A DNA stretch of 64,000 nucleotides from CALCKU01 sp964607445. GTDB lineage: Bacteria; Pseudomonadota; Alphaproteobacteria; Caulobacterales; Maricaulaceae. This document shows positions 53,167 to 63,512 of this stretch, one piece after another. A program made the translations under genes and the position numbers. How positions within the stretch are numbered: position 1 is the stretch's first letter; each line of letters opens with the position of its first letter. The notes below the pieces were generated by a model. The model was not told the DNA's origin, searched no databases, and saw only the letters and a program-made list of their open reading frames with translations. Where the stretch lies: contig CAZSKN010000010.1 in assembly GCA_964607445.1 (NCBI GenBank), forward strand, positions 1 to 64,000, in the 5' to 3' direction.

Positions 53167-56022
53167 GTGTTACGATTATATATTATGGCCGCTTTCATGG
53201 TCATATGTTCAGCGGGTTTGAGCCTAACGGGATGTTCGTCCCCAATTGTGTCGAAAACCGGCGCGCCCGTCTTTGATCCACTTGTGCATGACTGGCCACA
53301 TACACTCAGCGATATACCGCCGGACGCGGATATCACCTATGGACAACTTGAGAATGGGTTGAGATATGCGCTGCGCCGCAATGCGCGGCCAGAAAAAGAA
53401 GCCGTGATCCGGTTTTGGGTGCGCGCGGGCAGTCGCAATGAAACACCAACGACCATTGGGTTAGCGCACTATCTAGAACATATGGCCTTTAACGGATCTG
53501 AGAATGTACCGGAAGGCGAAATGGTCAAATCCTTAGAAAGACTGGGCCTGTCTTTTGGAGCCGACACAAATGCCTCCACAACCTATTGGCGGACAGAATA
53601 CCGGTTAAACCTGCCCAATGTCGACACAGAAACATTGGATTACGGGTTTTTCATTATGCGCGAAACCGCCGATAAATTATTAATCGAAGACGCAGCTGTT
53701 GCACGGGAACGTGGTGTGATCAAAGCCGAAGAAGCGAGCGGAAATACACCCGGGCGTAAGGCATCACGGGCATATTCAAACTGGGTTTATCCAGAACGCC
53801 GATCAACACAATTTAATGTCATTGGCAGCCCGGAAACGCTTGATAGCATGACGGCAGAACATCTGCGCGCATTTTACAAAACACATTATCGTCCCGACCG
53901 CAGCTTGATTGTTATGGTGGGGGATTTACCCGTGTCTGAAATGGAAGCCCGCATAAAAGCCAGTTTTGGCGATTGGCAAACAGGCACACAGGCGCCGCCG
54001 GACCCTGATGACGGAAAAAATTCACGCCCGGAATTGGACGCTAAAGTCTATGCAGATGATGAATTGACAGCACAGGTTTTCCTCAGCGATTTTTCTACAT
54101 CGACATATTCAGCAGACAGGCAGTCTACGCGGCGAGAACATTTTATCCGGGGCTATGCAAATGCGATTGTCAATCAACGCCTCAACAAGAAATCTTTCTC
54201 AAAAGACGCCCCCTTTCTGGGCGCCAATATAAGTTATCAAGTCGGCAAATTAAATAATACAGCCAGCGCTAGTGTTTCGATCAAAGACGATGATTGGCAG
54301 GCCGCCTTAACCCTAATTGAAAACGAAATCAGGCAAGCCCTAGAGTTCGGGTTTCAACAGGCAGAATATGACGAACTTATCGCTCAATCGCGCCGTCGTT
54401 ATACTGACGCGGTAAATTACGCCGCCAAACGCCATACAAATAGTTTAGCCAAAAACATCGTTAGCGCCTTTGAAGGGGCCCATGTTACCACATCCCCCGA
54501 ACAGGCTCTAAAACGGTTTGAAAATGCCGCTTCGACTATCAGTTTAGAAGCGCTTGAAGCGGCGTTTAAATCCATGTGGGCAGATTTCAAACCTTTTATC
54601 TGGCTAGAAGGCCCCCAAGTCGGGACGGTAACTCCGGATGACATAAGCGCGGCCTACGCATCCGCACAAACCCGCGCACTCTCTCCGCCTGCGACCCGCG
54701 AAAAGCTTGATTTCGCCTATCAAAATTTTGGTACGCCCGGAAAAATTGTCTGGCGTGGACGCGTAGAGGACTTTGATATCGATCAGGTTCGATTTGAAAA
54801 CAATGTCCGTCTCAACATGAAAACAACCGATTTCGAAGACAATTGGATTCGGATAGATGTAACCATTGGTGAAGGATGGAATGTCTTTCCCAAAGACAAG
54901 CCCGGCTTAACAGGTTTGGCGGGCTCGATCGCTCTGGGTGGATATGAAGCCCACAAAGCCAGCGAACTTTCACAAATTTTTGCCGGTAAAACCATCGGGT
55001 TAAACCTCAACATAGGCACGGAGCGCCTACGATTTTCCGGAGCGACAAACCCCGAAGATGTAGAAGATCAGTTTAATATTTGGGCCGGGCTTCTAACTGC
55101 ACCGGGCTATCGCAAGGTGTGGCAACAAAAATTCCAAGAAAACATTGAAGCCTCTTTCCATACCATTGATGCCACACCCGGAGGTGTCGCCGCCCGCGAT
55201 CTGGGCCGTATATGGGCCAATGGCGACCGGCGGTACGGCATGGTAACAAAAGCCGAATATCTGTCTTATACACTCGAAGATGTGCGCAAGGTCTTGCAGC
55301 CCCTGTTCGACAAAGGCGCAATAGAAATCGGCGTTGTCGGGGACTTCGATAAAGACAAACTTATTGACATTGTCGGTAAAACCTTCGGAGCCTTACCGGC
55401 CCGGCGCGCCGACTTTATCGAAAATCCGGCCGCATTCGATATCACATTTCCAGCATCAGGCCGCGTCGAACTCACCCATACGGGCGCCAAAAATCAGGGG
55501 GCCATATATATGGGCTGGCCGACACGCGCCGACTGGTCTTTGGAACGGTCGCGCCATTATACCATTCTACGCCGCATCATGCAAAACCGTCTCATAGACG
55601 AGGTCCGTGAAAACCAGGGTTTGAGTTATTCGCCCTCGGCAGGTCTGTCATTTCAACGTCTTAATACGCCCTTCGGGTATAGTTCGGTCTCTATATCGGC
55701 AGATCCCAAATTTTTTGATGCCTTTGAAAAAACCGCAAAAACCCTTGCCGCAAAAATACGGGCCGGCGGTATCACACAAGATGAGTTAAACCGGGCCCGT
55801 AAGCCCGTTATCGAAAGCTTTGAGCGCAGCGCCAAAGAAAATGCAGCTTGGCAGGGCTTGGTCTTACGCTCGCAAACAGATCCACGCGGGCTCGAATATC
55901 GGCGGTCGCGTTTAAAAGCCTATAGCGATATGACCACACAAGATCTTGATACATATGCGAAAGAGCTTTTCGCGCCAAAGAGTTTACATATTGTTGTAAT
56001 CACACCGGAAAACTTGAAGTAA
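53167..56022 (+). CDS. M16 family metallopeptidase lipoprotein
   Basis: 951 residues, full-length two-lobed pitrilysin type. A lipobox (LSLTGC, Cys 23) suggests an outer-membrane or periplasmic lipoprotein. The inverted zinc motif HYLEHMAFNG (residues 101-110) has the catalytic Glu, and the third ligand Glu lies in the following VIKAEEAS helix. The C-terminal half repeats the fold without zinc ligands. AGAGGA about seven bases upstream supports the GTG start at 53167. It would degrade small peptides in the envelope. Confidence 0.93.
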   Translation: MLRLYIMAAFMVICSAGLSLTGCSSPIVSKTGAPVFDPLVHDWPHTLSDIPPDADITYGQLENGLRYALRRNARPEKEAVIRFWVRAGSRNETPTTIGLAHYLEHMAFNGSENVPEGEMVKSLERLGLSFGADTNASTTYWRTEYRLNLPNVDTETLDYGFFIMRETADKLLIEDAAVARERGVIKAEEASGNTPGRKASRAYSNWVYPERRSTQFNVIGSPETLDSMTAEHLRAFYKTHYRPDRSLIVMVGDLPVSEMEARIKASFGDWQTGTQAPPDPDDGKNSRPELDAKVYADDELTAQVFLSDFSTSTYSADRQSTRREHFIRGYANAIVNQRLNKKSFSKDAPFLGANISYQVGKLNNTASASVSIKDDDWQAALTLIENEIRQALEFGFQQAEYDELIAQSRRRYTDAVNYAAKRHTNSLAKNIVSAFEGAHVTTSPEQALKRFENAASTISLEALEAAFKSMWADFKPFIWLEGPQVGTVTPDDISAAYASAQTRALSPPATREKLDFAYQNFGTPGKIVWRGRVEDFDIDQVRFENNVRLNMKTTDFEDNWIRIDVTIGEGWNVFPKDKPGLTGLAGSIALGGYEAHKASELSQIFAGKTIGLNLNIGTERLRFSGATNPEDVEDQFNIWAGLLTAPGYRKVWQQKFQENIEASFHTIDATPGGVAARDLGRIWANGDRRYGMVTKAEYLSYTLEDVRKVLQPLFDKGAIEIGVVGDFDKDKLIDIVGKTFGALPARRADFIENPAAFDITFPASGRVELTHTGAKNQGAIYMGWPTRADWSLERSRHYTILRRIMQNRLIDEVRENQGLSYSPSAGLSFQRLNTPFGYSSVSISADPKFFDAFEKTAKTLAAKIRAGGITQDELNRARKPVIESFERSAKENAAWQGLVLRSQTDPRGLEYRRSRLKAYSDMTTQDLDTYAKELFAPKSLHIVVITPENLK

Positions 56023-56053
56023 AATATCTACAAAAAATATATCAAGAGTTAGA

Positions 56054-56977
56054 TTATGTCTGTTCTGATAAAGGGTGTACATCCTGCACGAGAGCTTTGA
56101 GTCGGGCGTCCAGAATATGCGTATAAATCTGTGTTGTAGAAATATCGGCATGCCCCAAAAGCGTTTGCACGCTGCGCAAATCTGCCCCGCGTGCCAAAAG
56201 ATGTGTTGCAAAGGCATGACGTAAAACATGGGGTGAAACCGTATCCCTTGGTAAGCCAGCCTTTCCGGCCAAATCCTTTAACATTTGGGCAAATCTCTCC
56301 CGCGATAAATGTCCGGTCTTTCCGCGCGAGGGAAATAGATACGCCATGGAACGCTCGCGATCTTTTAGCGATGCTGGCAATGTTTCGCGGCGCACCTGTC
56401 GCCATAACGCAATAGCCTGACGCGCGGTACGCGTCAAAGGCACAACACGCTCCCGCCCGCCTTTGCCTTTAATAAACATAATCCCGTCTTTACGCCCGAC
56501 GGCGCTTTCTTTTAACGCAACAAGCTCACTGACCCTCAGCCCGCCAGCATAAAGAATTTCCAACAAACAGCTTAACCGCAGACCTTTGACCGTGTCATCC
56601 TGACCTGCCTTGTCAAACAAAAGGTCAATATCACTTTCCGAGAGAATTTTAGGCAAAGGGCGGCCTTGTTTAGGGCCTTTTAAAATCTGGGCCGGGTTTT
56701 GCGTGCGCACGCCGTCAACTTGTAAAAACAGGTAAAATTGCTTAATGGCGGAAAGCTTACGCGCAGCGGTTGACGGAGCAAGACCACGTTGGGCCCATAG
56801 CGACAAAACCTGTTCGAGTTGCGGTGTTTGTACCGTTAGAAAATCGGTTTTCAGGGCCGTAAGCTGATCGTGCCAGTCCTGCAAATCACGACTATAAGCC
56901 GATAAGGTATTTTCAGACGCGCCGCGTTCCGCACTCATCATTTCCAGGAAGCTTTCAATATGGTAAGCGGTTGCCAT
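56054..56977 (-). CDS. xerD: tyrosine recombinase XerD
   Basis: 307 residues. The SAM-like N-domain (LEMMSAERGASENTLSAYSR) precedes a catalytic domain with Arg148, Lys near 171, His250-x-x-Arg253 (HVLRHAFATH), His276 and Tyr285 in TTQIYTH. These are the full RKHRHY set. It resolves chromosome dimers at dif with XerC. Its place near accA and aroK is the standard alphaproteobacterial xerD locus, so it is housekeeping rather than a mobile-element integrase. Confidence 0.95.
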   Translation of the reverse strand: MATAYHIESFLEMMSAERGASENTLSAYSRDLQDWHDQLTALKTDFLTVQTPQLEQVLSLWAQRGLAPSTAARKLSAIKQFYLFLQVDGVRTQNPAQILKGPKQGRPLPKILSESDIDLLFDKAGQDDTVKGLRLSCLLEILYAGGLRVSELVALKESAVGRKDGIMFIKGKGGRERVVPLTRTARQAIALWRQVRRETLPASLKDRERSMAYLFPSRGKTGHLSRERFAQMLKDLAGKAGLPRDTVSPHVLRHAFATHLLARGADLRSVQTLLGHADISTTQIYTHILDARLKALVQDVHPLSEQT

Positions 56978-56986
56978 ATCGGCCTC

Positions 56987-58609
56987 TTATAATCCGGCTA
57001 GAAAATCTTCAGCCGCGAGCCGCCCAGCGAAATTCGAAAGCCCTACAGTATTTAGCGCCATTATTATGGCGGCTAACGAAGGGTCATTAAGCCTAACCCC
57101 GCCCTTCCTATCCAGAAGAATTGCCGAACGCAACACGGTTTCAGCGCGAGACCCTGCGGCGGCAGCGGCCCGTAAAGCCAATATTTCACCGGACCGAAGA
57201 GAGGCGCCTTCACCCCCATCCGTGGTTTCTAATATTTCGGCTGCGCTATCAGACAGATTTGCCCCCATAGCCAAAGCCAGATAGCTATCGCGTATCGCCC
57301 GTGTTTTTTTTGCGCCCTTTGCGCGTAAACGTGTCTCGATATCTTTACCCAGATCACCCAAAGCAAAGCCATTGCCAATAGCATCTGATATCAGCGCAAT
57401 CCGGTCACGCTGCGCAGAGTCTTCCTCCAGGCTCTGATACAGACCTTGCAAGGTTGCAATATCGCCGCGATTAACAGCCACGCGTGTAAATAATTTCAAA
57501 TTTTCGGCCCCTTGAATTTCACCGGGTAGATAAGAAATTTCAGGCGTCATAAATTCTGAAAACCTTGTAAAAGCCCCCGCTTTATCTGCACGTTCCAATA
57601 TTTGACTAACCGCCTTAACCGCGTTTTGCGCAGAGCCTCCGCCTTTGGCCAAAGCATAAAGCTGTCCCATGGCTTGTGGCGGCGGGGCTTTCATCGCACT
57701 TTCCAGATCAAATCCGGCAAATGTTTCCAGCGAATCTGTATCGAACGCCAAATCCGATAAAACGGTTCTGATTTGATCATCGCTTAACGCAGAACCCCCT
57801 TTGAACATGGCCTGCAACCTTTCGTCTGGCGACAACTCGGGCGTCAATGCAAGTCGTGCATAACCCGCGGATGACAGGGTAAGATTTTTTAATTTATCTG
57901 TTTTGTCCTGTAATTGGAGTTGGCTCAACATTGCGCTAAATAGAGGTTCATTGTGAGATATATTTTTAGGTAATGATGTGGAGATACCCAATAAATTATC
58001 CATTAAAGCGTAATAGGTTTTATCTTGATATGATGTTTCTTTTAACAAACCTATGGTCAGTTCTGCCGCGGCGTTTTCACCCCGCACATTATGACAAAAT
58101 GCCCGCAAGCGGGCCCATTGCGGTTTGGCACGCCCGTCTTGAACACTATCAGCCGTCTGGCACGCCGCTGCGACATCGCCGCGCGATAATGCAATATCGG
58201 CCAGAACCCCGGCGTCAGACGTCAATTGCGGCGCGCGGCGCAGTAATGCATCAAGCTCGGATTTACGGGCCAGTTGAATAGCGGCTTTGACCCGTGCCGA
58301 TCTATAGGCCGCTAAGGCCTCTGCATCCCCCTGCGGCGGCACGCCACCCGATAATATGGCCGCGGATACCAGATCATTTATGAGGGCGTTTTTTGGATGT
58401 ACGGGCGCACGGTCCATTAAAGCCGCAGCCTGTAAGGCCGATGTCCCTTGCCAAAGCGCGGGATCCAGCCCCCCGGATGTTATATCTATGACACCCGCTT
58501 CATACGCATCCGCCGCTCCTAATTCATCAATAGCAATCGTTTGCGCCCCGGCAGGCATCACCGTGAAAAGAAAAAATGCACAAAAAGCCGTAATATGTGA
58601 AAATTTCAT
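56987..58609 (-). CDS. secreted helical-repeat protein of unknown function
   Basis: About 540 residues, from the ATG at 58609 (the frame also has one at 58621). A clear signal peptide (ITAFCAFFLFTVMPAGAQ) leads into an almost all-helical, Ala/Leu-rich chain with TPR/Sel1-like spacing. Examples are ALAAYRSARVKAAIQLARKS, DIALSRGDVAAACQTA and VAVNRGDIATLQGLYQ. No catalytic motif is seen. It is probably periplasmic. Its start overlaps the stop of a 46-aa membrane peptide gene (ATGAGAAATAATATG) and it lies nine bases before xerD, so the three form one operon. Confidence 0.7.
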   Translation of the reverse strand: MKFSHITAFCAFFLFTVMPAGAQTIAIDELGAADAYEAGVIDITSGGLDPALWQGTSALQAAALMDRAPVHPKNALINDLVSAAILSGGVPPQGDAEALAAYRSARVKAAIQLARKSELDALLRRAPQLTSDAGVLADIALSRGDVAAACQTADSVQDGRAKPQWARLRAFCHNVRGENAAAELTIGLLKETSYQDKTYYALMDNLLGISTSLPKNISHNEPLFSAMLSQLQLQDKTDKLKNLTLSSAGYARLALTPELSPDERLQAMFKGGSALSDDQIRTVLSDLAFDTDSLETFAGFDLESAMKAPPPQAMGQLYALAKGGGSAQNAVKAVSQILERADKAGAFTRFSEFMTPEISYLPGEIQGAENLKLFTRVAVNRGDIATLQGLYQSLEEDSAQRDRIALISDAIGNGFALGDLGKDIETRLRAKGAKKTRAIRDSYLALAMGANLSDSAAEILETTDGGEGASLRSGEILALRAAAAAGSRAETVLRSAILLDRKGGVRLNDPSLAAIIMALNTVGLSNFAGRLAAEDFLAGL

Positions 58610-58610
58610 A

Positions 58611-58751
58611 TTATTTCTCATAGCTGTCAGGCAGATTGATCGTCACGGTATCTTTGGGGGCATGATCTGGAGAGGCTTGCGATAAAAGCCACATAAACCC
58701 TCCTAAAAACAAGAGGAAGAGAACACCCAATATAACACCCAGTTTTTTCAT
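58611..58751 (-). CDS. 46-aa single-pass membrane peptide
   Basis: Minus-strand ORF with ATG at 58751 and TAA at 58611. It starts MKKLGVILGVLFLLFLGGFM, one strong membrane helix, followed by a short polar tail ending VTINLPDSYEK. GGAGG four bases upstream is a strong ribosome site. Its stop overlaps the ATG region of the 540-residue secreted protein, so translation is coupled. Function unknown; the tail faces the periplasm if the helix is oriented by its Lys-rich start. Confidence 0.75.
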   Translation of the reverse strand: MKKLGVILGVLFLLFLGGFMWLLSQASPDHAPKDTVTINLPDSYEK

Positions 58752-58894
58752 ATGGCCTCCGCTATTTATATAGTCTCTACATCTATTTTATTTTACCTAT
58801 TGAGAATAGGCTGATTTGACGACATATTAAGTAAAAATTTCAGTGTGTGTAACAAAACACGATATCTGACAGGTTTAAAAGGCGAAATTATATC

Positions 58895-59446
58895 ATGCCG
58901 CCAGTACACAGCGCTCTTACCGCGCGCCCTATTGCACTTATAGGATTGATGGGTGTCGGAAAAACAACCATTGGCCGTCGGTTGGCCAAACTTTTAGAGC
59001 TGCCCTTTTATGATTCAGACGAAGAAATTGAAAAAGCCTCTGGCCGGACAGTTGCCGGTTATTTTCGGGATCATGGCGAAGCCGCCTTTCGCGAAGGTGA
59101 ATGCCGGGTGATTGACCGCATATTGGACGGCACCCCGCTTATACTTGCGACCGGTGGCGGAGCCTTTATACCCGAAACCACGCGAAATATTTTACAATCC
59201 AAGGCTATAACCGTCTGGTTAAAAGGTGATTTCGAAACGATTATGGAACGTGTCAGCCGCAAAAATACACGCCCGCTTTTACAGGTCAAAGATCCGCGTG
59301 CGCGCATGCGGGAGCTTATGGACGCACGCTATCCCATTTACGCTCAGGCCCATATTACCGTCAATATTCGACGCGGAACGCATACCCGAACCGTCAATGC
59401 TGTGCACCAAGAACTCAAAAAATACAGCCTCGAAAGCCTAGAATGA
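58895..59446 (+). CDS. aroK: shikimate kinase
   Basis: 183 residues. The P-loop is LMGVGKTTIGRRLAK, then DSDEEIEKASGRTVAGYFRD for shikimate binding, GGGAFIPETTRN, and the LID Arg in RPLLQVKDPRARM. The stop overlaps aroB by four bases (ATGA), so they are coupled. Divergent from the 46-aa peptide gene. Confidence 0.96.
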   Translation: MPPVHSALTARPIALIGLMGVGKTTIGRRLAKLLELPFYDSDEEIEKASGRTVAGYFRDHGEAAFREGECRVIDRILDGTPLILATGGGAFIPETTRNILQSKAITVWLKGDFETIMERVSRKNTRPLLQVKDPRARMRELMDARYPIYAQAHITVNIRRGTHTRTVNAVHQELKKYSLESLE

Positions 59447-60576
59447 CCTTATCCTCTGAGATCAAAACTGTGCCTGTCGATCTCGGCTCGCGCCGCTACG
59501 ACATCATCATCGGAAACAATATATTATCACGCGCCAGCACATATATTCATCCATTGCTTAAAACACCGCGTGTCGCCATCGTCACAGACGAGACCGTCAT
59601 GGCCTTGCATGGACACAGAGTTGAAGCCAGCCTGACGCAGGCGGGCATCAAACCCCATTTCATCATCCGTCCGGCTGGCGAAAGCCAGAAAAGCTTTGAC
59701 GGCTTACAAGCTGTATTAAACGGTCTGTTTGATCTGGCTTTTGATCGCCAAGATATCGTGATCGCCTTTGGCGGCGGCGTCATTGGGGATTTAACCGGCT
59801 TCGCGGCGAGTGTGTTTAAACGCGGTTGTCGTTTCATTCAAATACCGACGACTTTATTAGCGCAAGTCGATAGTTCTGTCGGCGGTAAAACAGCGATAAA
59901 TTCCCCGCATGGCAAAAATCTTATTGGCGCCTTTTATCAACCCGCTTTAGTGCTGGCTGACACTGAAATCTTATCCACCCTGCCCGAAAGGGAATTAAAA
60001 GCCGGCTATGCCGAGGTGTTAAAATATGGCCTTTTAGGGGATGCTCAATTTTTCACATGGTTAGAGACACACGGTAAAAAGGTTTTGAAGCTGGACGCAG
60101 CGCACATATCTCACGCCGTTTCTATATCCTGCCAAACCAAGGCCCGGATTGTAGCCGCGGACGAATATGAACGGGGGCAACGGGCCTTATTAAATCTGGG
60201 ACATACCTTTGGCCATGCCTTAGAATTAGAAGCCGGATATAAGGGAGATTTGCTACACGGCGAGGCGGTGAGTGCGGGCATGGTTATGGCCTTTGAATAT
60301 AGCGCCCAACACGGGCTGTGCCCGACGGATGACGTGGCTCGCCTGTCACGACATTTAACCGATATGGCGCTTTGCCAACCGGGTGATCTTAAGCATTTAT
60401 TGCAATCGCCCGACAGGTTATCAGCGCATATGGACCAAGATAAAAAAAATGAAGCCGGGGGGCTAACCCTTATACTCCCGCGGAAAATAGGCGATGCATT
60501 TGTGCAAAAAAACACGCCACGTGATAGTGTGCGTGCCTATCTAAACACTTGTTTATTGAAAGAGGCTCATGCTTGA
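59443..60576 (+). CDS. aroB: 3-dehydroquinate synthase
   Basis: 377 residues, zinc- and NAD-dependent second step of the shikimate pathway. DRQDIVIAFGGGVIGDLTGF, PTTLLAQVDSSVGGKTAINS, AEVLKYGLLGD and LLNLGHTFGHALE with the zinc ligands are in order. It overlaps aroK by four bases and the CNNM gene by eight. Confidence 0.97.
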   Translation: MTLSSEIKTVPVDLGSRRYDIIIGNNILSRASTYIHPLLKTPRVAIVTDETVMALHGHRVEASLTQAGIKPHFIIRPAGESQKSFDGLQAVLNGLFDLAFDRQDIVIAFGGGVIGDLTGFAASVFKRGCRFIQIPTTLLAQVDSSVGGKTAINSPHGKNLIGAFYQPALVLADTEILSTLPERELKAGYAEVLKYGLLGDAQFFTWLETHGKKVLKLDAAHISHAVSISCQTKARIVAADEYERGQRALLNLGHTFGHALELEAGYKGDLLHGEAVSAGMVMAFEYSAQHGLCPTDDVARLSRHLTDMALCQPGDLKHLLQSPDRLSAHMDQDKKNEAGGLTLILPRKIGDAFVQKNTPRDSVRAYLNTCLLKEAHA

Positions 60577-61870
60577 GACTTTGCTGCAAACCGAAAATCT
60601 TATTAAACTTGCTATTGTTTTAATCTTACTGGTCTGTTCCGGATTTTTCTCGGGCTCTGAAACAGCCTTAACAGCGGCCTCCCGTGCCCGTATGCATGCG
60701 GCTGAAAAAGACGGAGATAAACGCGCCGGCCGTGTTTCACGCCTCCTGAATATGCGCGAACGTTTATTGGGTGGAATTTTACTGGGAAATAATTTTGTCA
60801 ATATTCTGGCGTCCTCGATTATGGCAGGCTTAATGCTGTCCATATTTGGACAAGCCGGAATTTTATACGCGACGGTGATCACGACATTGCTGATTTTGAT
60901 TTTTGCAGAAGTCCTGCCTAAAACCTATGCCATTTCACATCCTGATAAAGTGGCTTTGCGCGTCTCGCGACCCATCGGGTTTTTAGTCCGTCTTCTCGCC
61001 CCCATTGTGTCTATTGTGCAAATTATCGTTAATGCGACTTTACGGCTTTTCGGCGTTGACAGTAACGCATCTCCGTGGACAGCCGCCGATGAAATCCGCG
61101 GCGCTGTAGATTTGCATTTGCGCGAAGGTGGCGTGGCGAAACGCGCGCGTGACCAGATTTATGGCGTTTTGGAAATCGGGGAATTGACGGTTGAAGAGGT
61201 GATGATACACCGCAAAAACCTTATCATGGTTGATATCGATTTATCGCCCGATCAAATTGTCAAAGAAGTCTTGGCCAGTGGGCATACACGTTTACCTCTT
61301 TACCAAAATGACCTCGATAATGTTGTGGGCATATTACATGCCAAAGATATGCTCAAAGCCCTTTCAAAACTCTCCGGAGATTTCAGTGCGCTCAATATTC
61401 AAAAAATCAAGCGCGAGCCATGGTTTGTACCAGAGACCACATCTGTGGTTAAGCAATTGCGCCTGTTTCAACAAAAACGAGAACATTTTGCGCTTGTCGT
61501 TGATGAATATGGATCCCTTATGGGCGTATTGACTCTGGAAGATATACTGGAAGAAATTGTCGGTGATATTCAGGATGAATATGACGAGGAATTAGACGGA
61601 CTTGGCCGCAATAAAGACGGCAGCGTCACCGTGCGCGGTGATATTCCTATTCGCGATATCAACCGCACAATGGACTGGAAACTTCCCGATGAAGAAGCCG
61701 TGACCATTGCCGGTCTGGTTATTCATGAGAGCCAAACCATCCCCGAACAAGGCCAGACATTTGCCTATTACGGATATAGGTTTGAAATTTTAAAACGCGA
61801 GCGCAATCAGTTACAATCCCTAAAAGTTACAAAAACATTTGAACCCGACCAACGCGGTCAATCGATTTAA
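60569..61870 (+). CDS. CNNM / HlyC-CorC family membrane protein
   Basis: 433 residues. The N-terminal CNNM domain has three to four helices with CSGFFSGSETALTAASRARM; two CBS repeats (VMIHRKNLIMVDIDLSPDQI and LVVDEYGSLMGVLTLEDIL) and a C-terminal CorC_HlyC domain follow. Homologues are linked to magnesium or cobalt efflux; the 'hemolysin' label is historical. It overlaps aroB by eight bases, so it shares its transcript. This aroKB-CNNM order is common in alphaproteobacteria. Confidence 0.92.
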   Translation: MLETLLQTENLIKLAIVLILLVCSGFFSGSETALTAASRARMHAAEKDGDKRAGRVSRLLNMRERLLGGILLGNNFVNILASSIMAGLMLSIFGQAGILYATVITTLLILIFAEVLPKTYAISHPDKVALRVSRPIGFLVRLLAPIVSIVQIIVNATLRLFGVDSNASPWTAADEIRGAVDLHLREGGVAKRARDQIYGVLEIGELTVEEVMIHRKNLIMVDIDLSPDQIVKEVLASGHTRLPLYQNDLDNVVGILHAKDMLKALSKLSGDFSALNIQKIKREPWFVPETTSVVKQLRLFQQKREHFALVVDEYGSLMGVLTLEDILEEIVGDIQDEYDEELDGLGRNKDGSVTVRGDIPIRDINRTMDWKLPDEEAVTIAGLVIHESQTIPEQGQTFAYYGYRFEILKRERNQLQSLKVTKTFEPDQRGQSI

Positions 61871-61914
61871 AGCAAATCCCTTTTAAGATTTTAACTTAAA
61901 TTACGGAGCTATAT

Positions 61915-63402
61915 ATGACCACTAAACCTGTTATTCTTTCTATAGATCAAGGTACGACCAGTACGCGCACATTGGTATTTTCTATAAGCGGAGATATATT
62001 ATTTACCGCGCAAAAAGAATTTCCCCAAATATACCCTGCGGATGGGTGGGTAGAGCATAACCCCGATGATTTGTGGATTACCACATTGGAAACATTGCAA
62101 AAAGCCTATGGATTTACGCGCGACCAAAATTTAAAGGTCGCGGGTATCGGAATCACAAATCAGCGCGAAACCACATTGGTGTGGAACCGGAAAACCGGCA
62201 CATGTATTTACAATGCGATTGTCTGGCAAGACCGTCGCACAGCCGATATGTGTCGTCGTATAAAGACGAAAATGCCCGAGACGGATGTAACAGCCAAGAC
62301 GGGGCTTTTACTTGACCCTTATTTTAGCGCGACAAAAGTGGCCTGGATACTTGATAATGTCGAGGGCGCGCGCGACATGGCGAAATCCGGAGACCTCGCC
62401 TTTGGCACCGTTGATAGCTATATCATTTATAAGCTGACGAATGGCGCTACCCATGCCACAGATGCCACAAATGCCAGCCGCACAAATCTATTTAACATTC
62501 ATGATCAAAGCTGGGACACAGAACTGCTCGACCTCTTTGACGTTCCGGCCTCTGTTTTACCAGAGGTGCGCGATTGCGCGGATAATTACGGGCAGACACA
62601 TACGGAGCTTTTAGGTGAAAGCCTGCCTATCCTCGGCGTGGCAGGCGACCAGCAAGCCGCCGCCATAGGGCAATGCTGTTTTGATATTGGCGCCATCAAA
62701 AGCACATATGGTACCGGGTGTTTTATCCTGATCAATACGGGGCCAACTTGCATCCCCTCGAAAAACCGCCTGCTTTCCACAATCGCTTATCGCTTAAACG
62801 GAAAAACCACTTATGCCTTAGAGGGATCAATCTTTGTCGCCGGCGCTGCCATTCAATGGTTGCGTGATGAATTGAAAATAATCTCTGACGCTGCCGAGAC
62901 CGAAAATCTGGCCAAAAGCCAAGGCAGTAATAACGGGCTTTACCTCGTGCCTGCCTTTACCGGACTCGGGGCGCCGCATTGGGACCCGGAAGCGCGCGGG
63001 GCAATTTTTGGTATCACCCGGGCTACGGGACGTGCAGATTTTGTTCGCGCGGCCCTTGAAAGCGTCTGCTACCAAAGCCACGATCTTTTTGCCGCTATGG
63101 CGGAAGACGGGGTTTCCCCTACAGCTCTGCGGGTGGATGGCGGCATGGTCAATAATGACTGGATGGTGCAATTTCTTTCCGACATTATTGATCTGCCTGT
63201 TGACCGCCCGAAAGTTATGGAAACAACGGCCCTCGGCGCGGCCTATCTGGCCGGGCTTCAAGCCGGACTTTATCAAAGCCTGTCAGATATCGGGGGGCAG
63301 TGGCAACGTCAGGCGCGTTTCAATCCCCAAATGAACACAGACGACCGAACCCCTCTGCTGGAAAACTGGAACGCCGCGGTTTCAAAAGTCCTGACGCGCT
63401 AG
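61915..63402 (+). CDS. glpK: glycerol kinase
   Basis: 495 residues of the FGGY family. The phosphate-binding SIDQGTTSTRTLVF, GITNQRETTLVWNR, YNAIVWQDRRTAD, YGTGCFILINTG and GLGAPHWDPEARGAIFGITR mark glycerol kinase rather than another sugar kinase. GGAG lies eight bases before the ATG. It makes the substrate of GlpD (39480). It starts 44 bases after the CNNM stop. Confidence 0.96.
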   Translation: MTTKPVILSIDQGTTSTRTLVFSISGDILFTAQKEFPQIYPADGWVEHNPDDLWITTLETLQKAYGFTRDQNLKVAGIGITNQRETTLVWNRKTGTCIYNAIVWQDRRTADMCRRIKTKMPETDVTAKTGLLLDPYFSATKVAWILDNVEGARDMAKSGDLAFGTVDSYIIYKLTNGATHATDATNASRTNLFNIHDQSWDTELLDLFDVPASVLPEVRDCADNYGQTHTELLGESLPILGVAGDQQAAAIGQCCFDIGAIKSTYGTGCFILINTGPTCIPSKNRLLSTIAYRLNGKTTYALEGSIFVAGAAIQWLRDELKIISDAAETENLAKSQGSNNGLYLVPAFTGLGAPHWDPEARGAIFGITRATGRADFVRAALESVCYQSHDLFAAMAEDGVSPTALRVDGGMVNNDWMVQFLSDIIDLPVDRPKVMETTALGAAYLAGLQAGLYQSLSDIGGQWQRQARFNPQMNTDDRTPLLENWNAAVSKVLTR

Positions 63403-63512
63403 GTATTGGCTCAAATATAGCCGGTTAAACGAGTATGGGCATGGACGGTTTTGCCGTCCGCATTTATACCGCTTAATAAAACAAGCTCTCTTTGCATGCC
63501 GCAAGTTTGACG

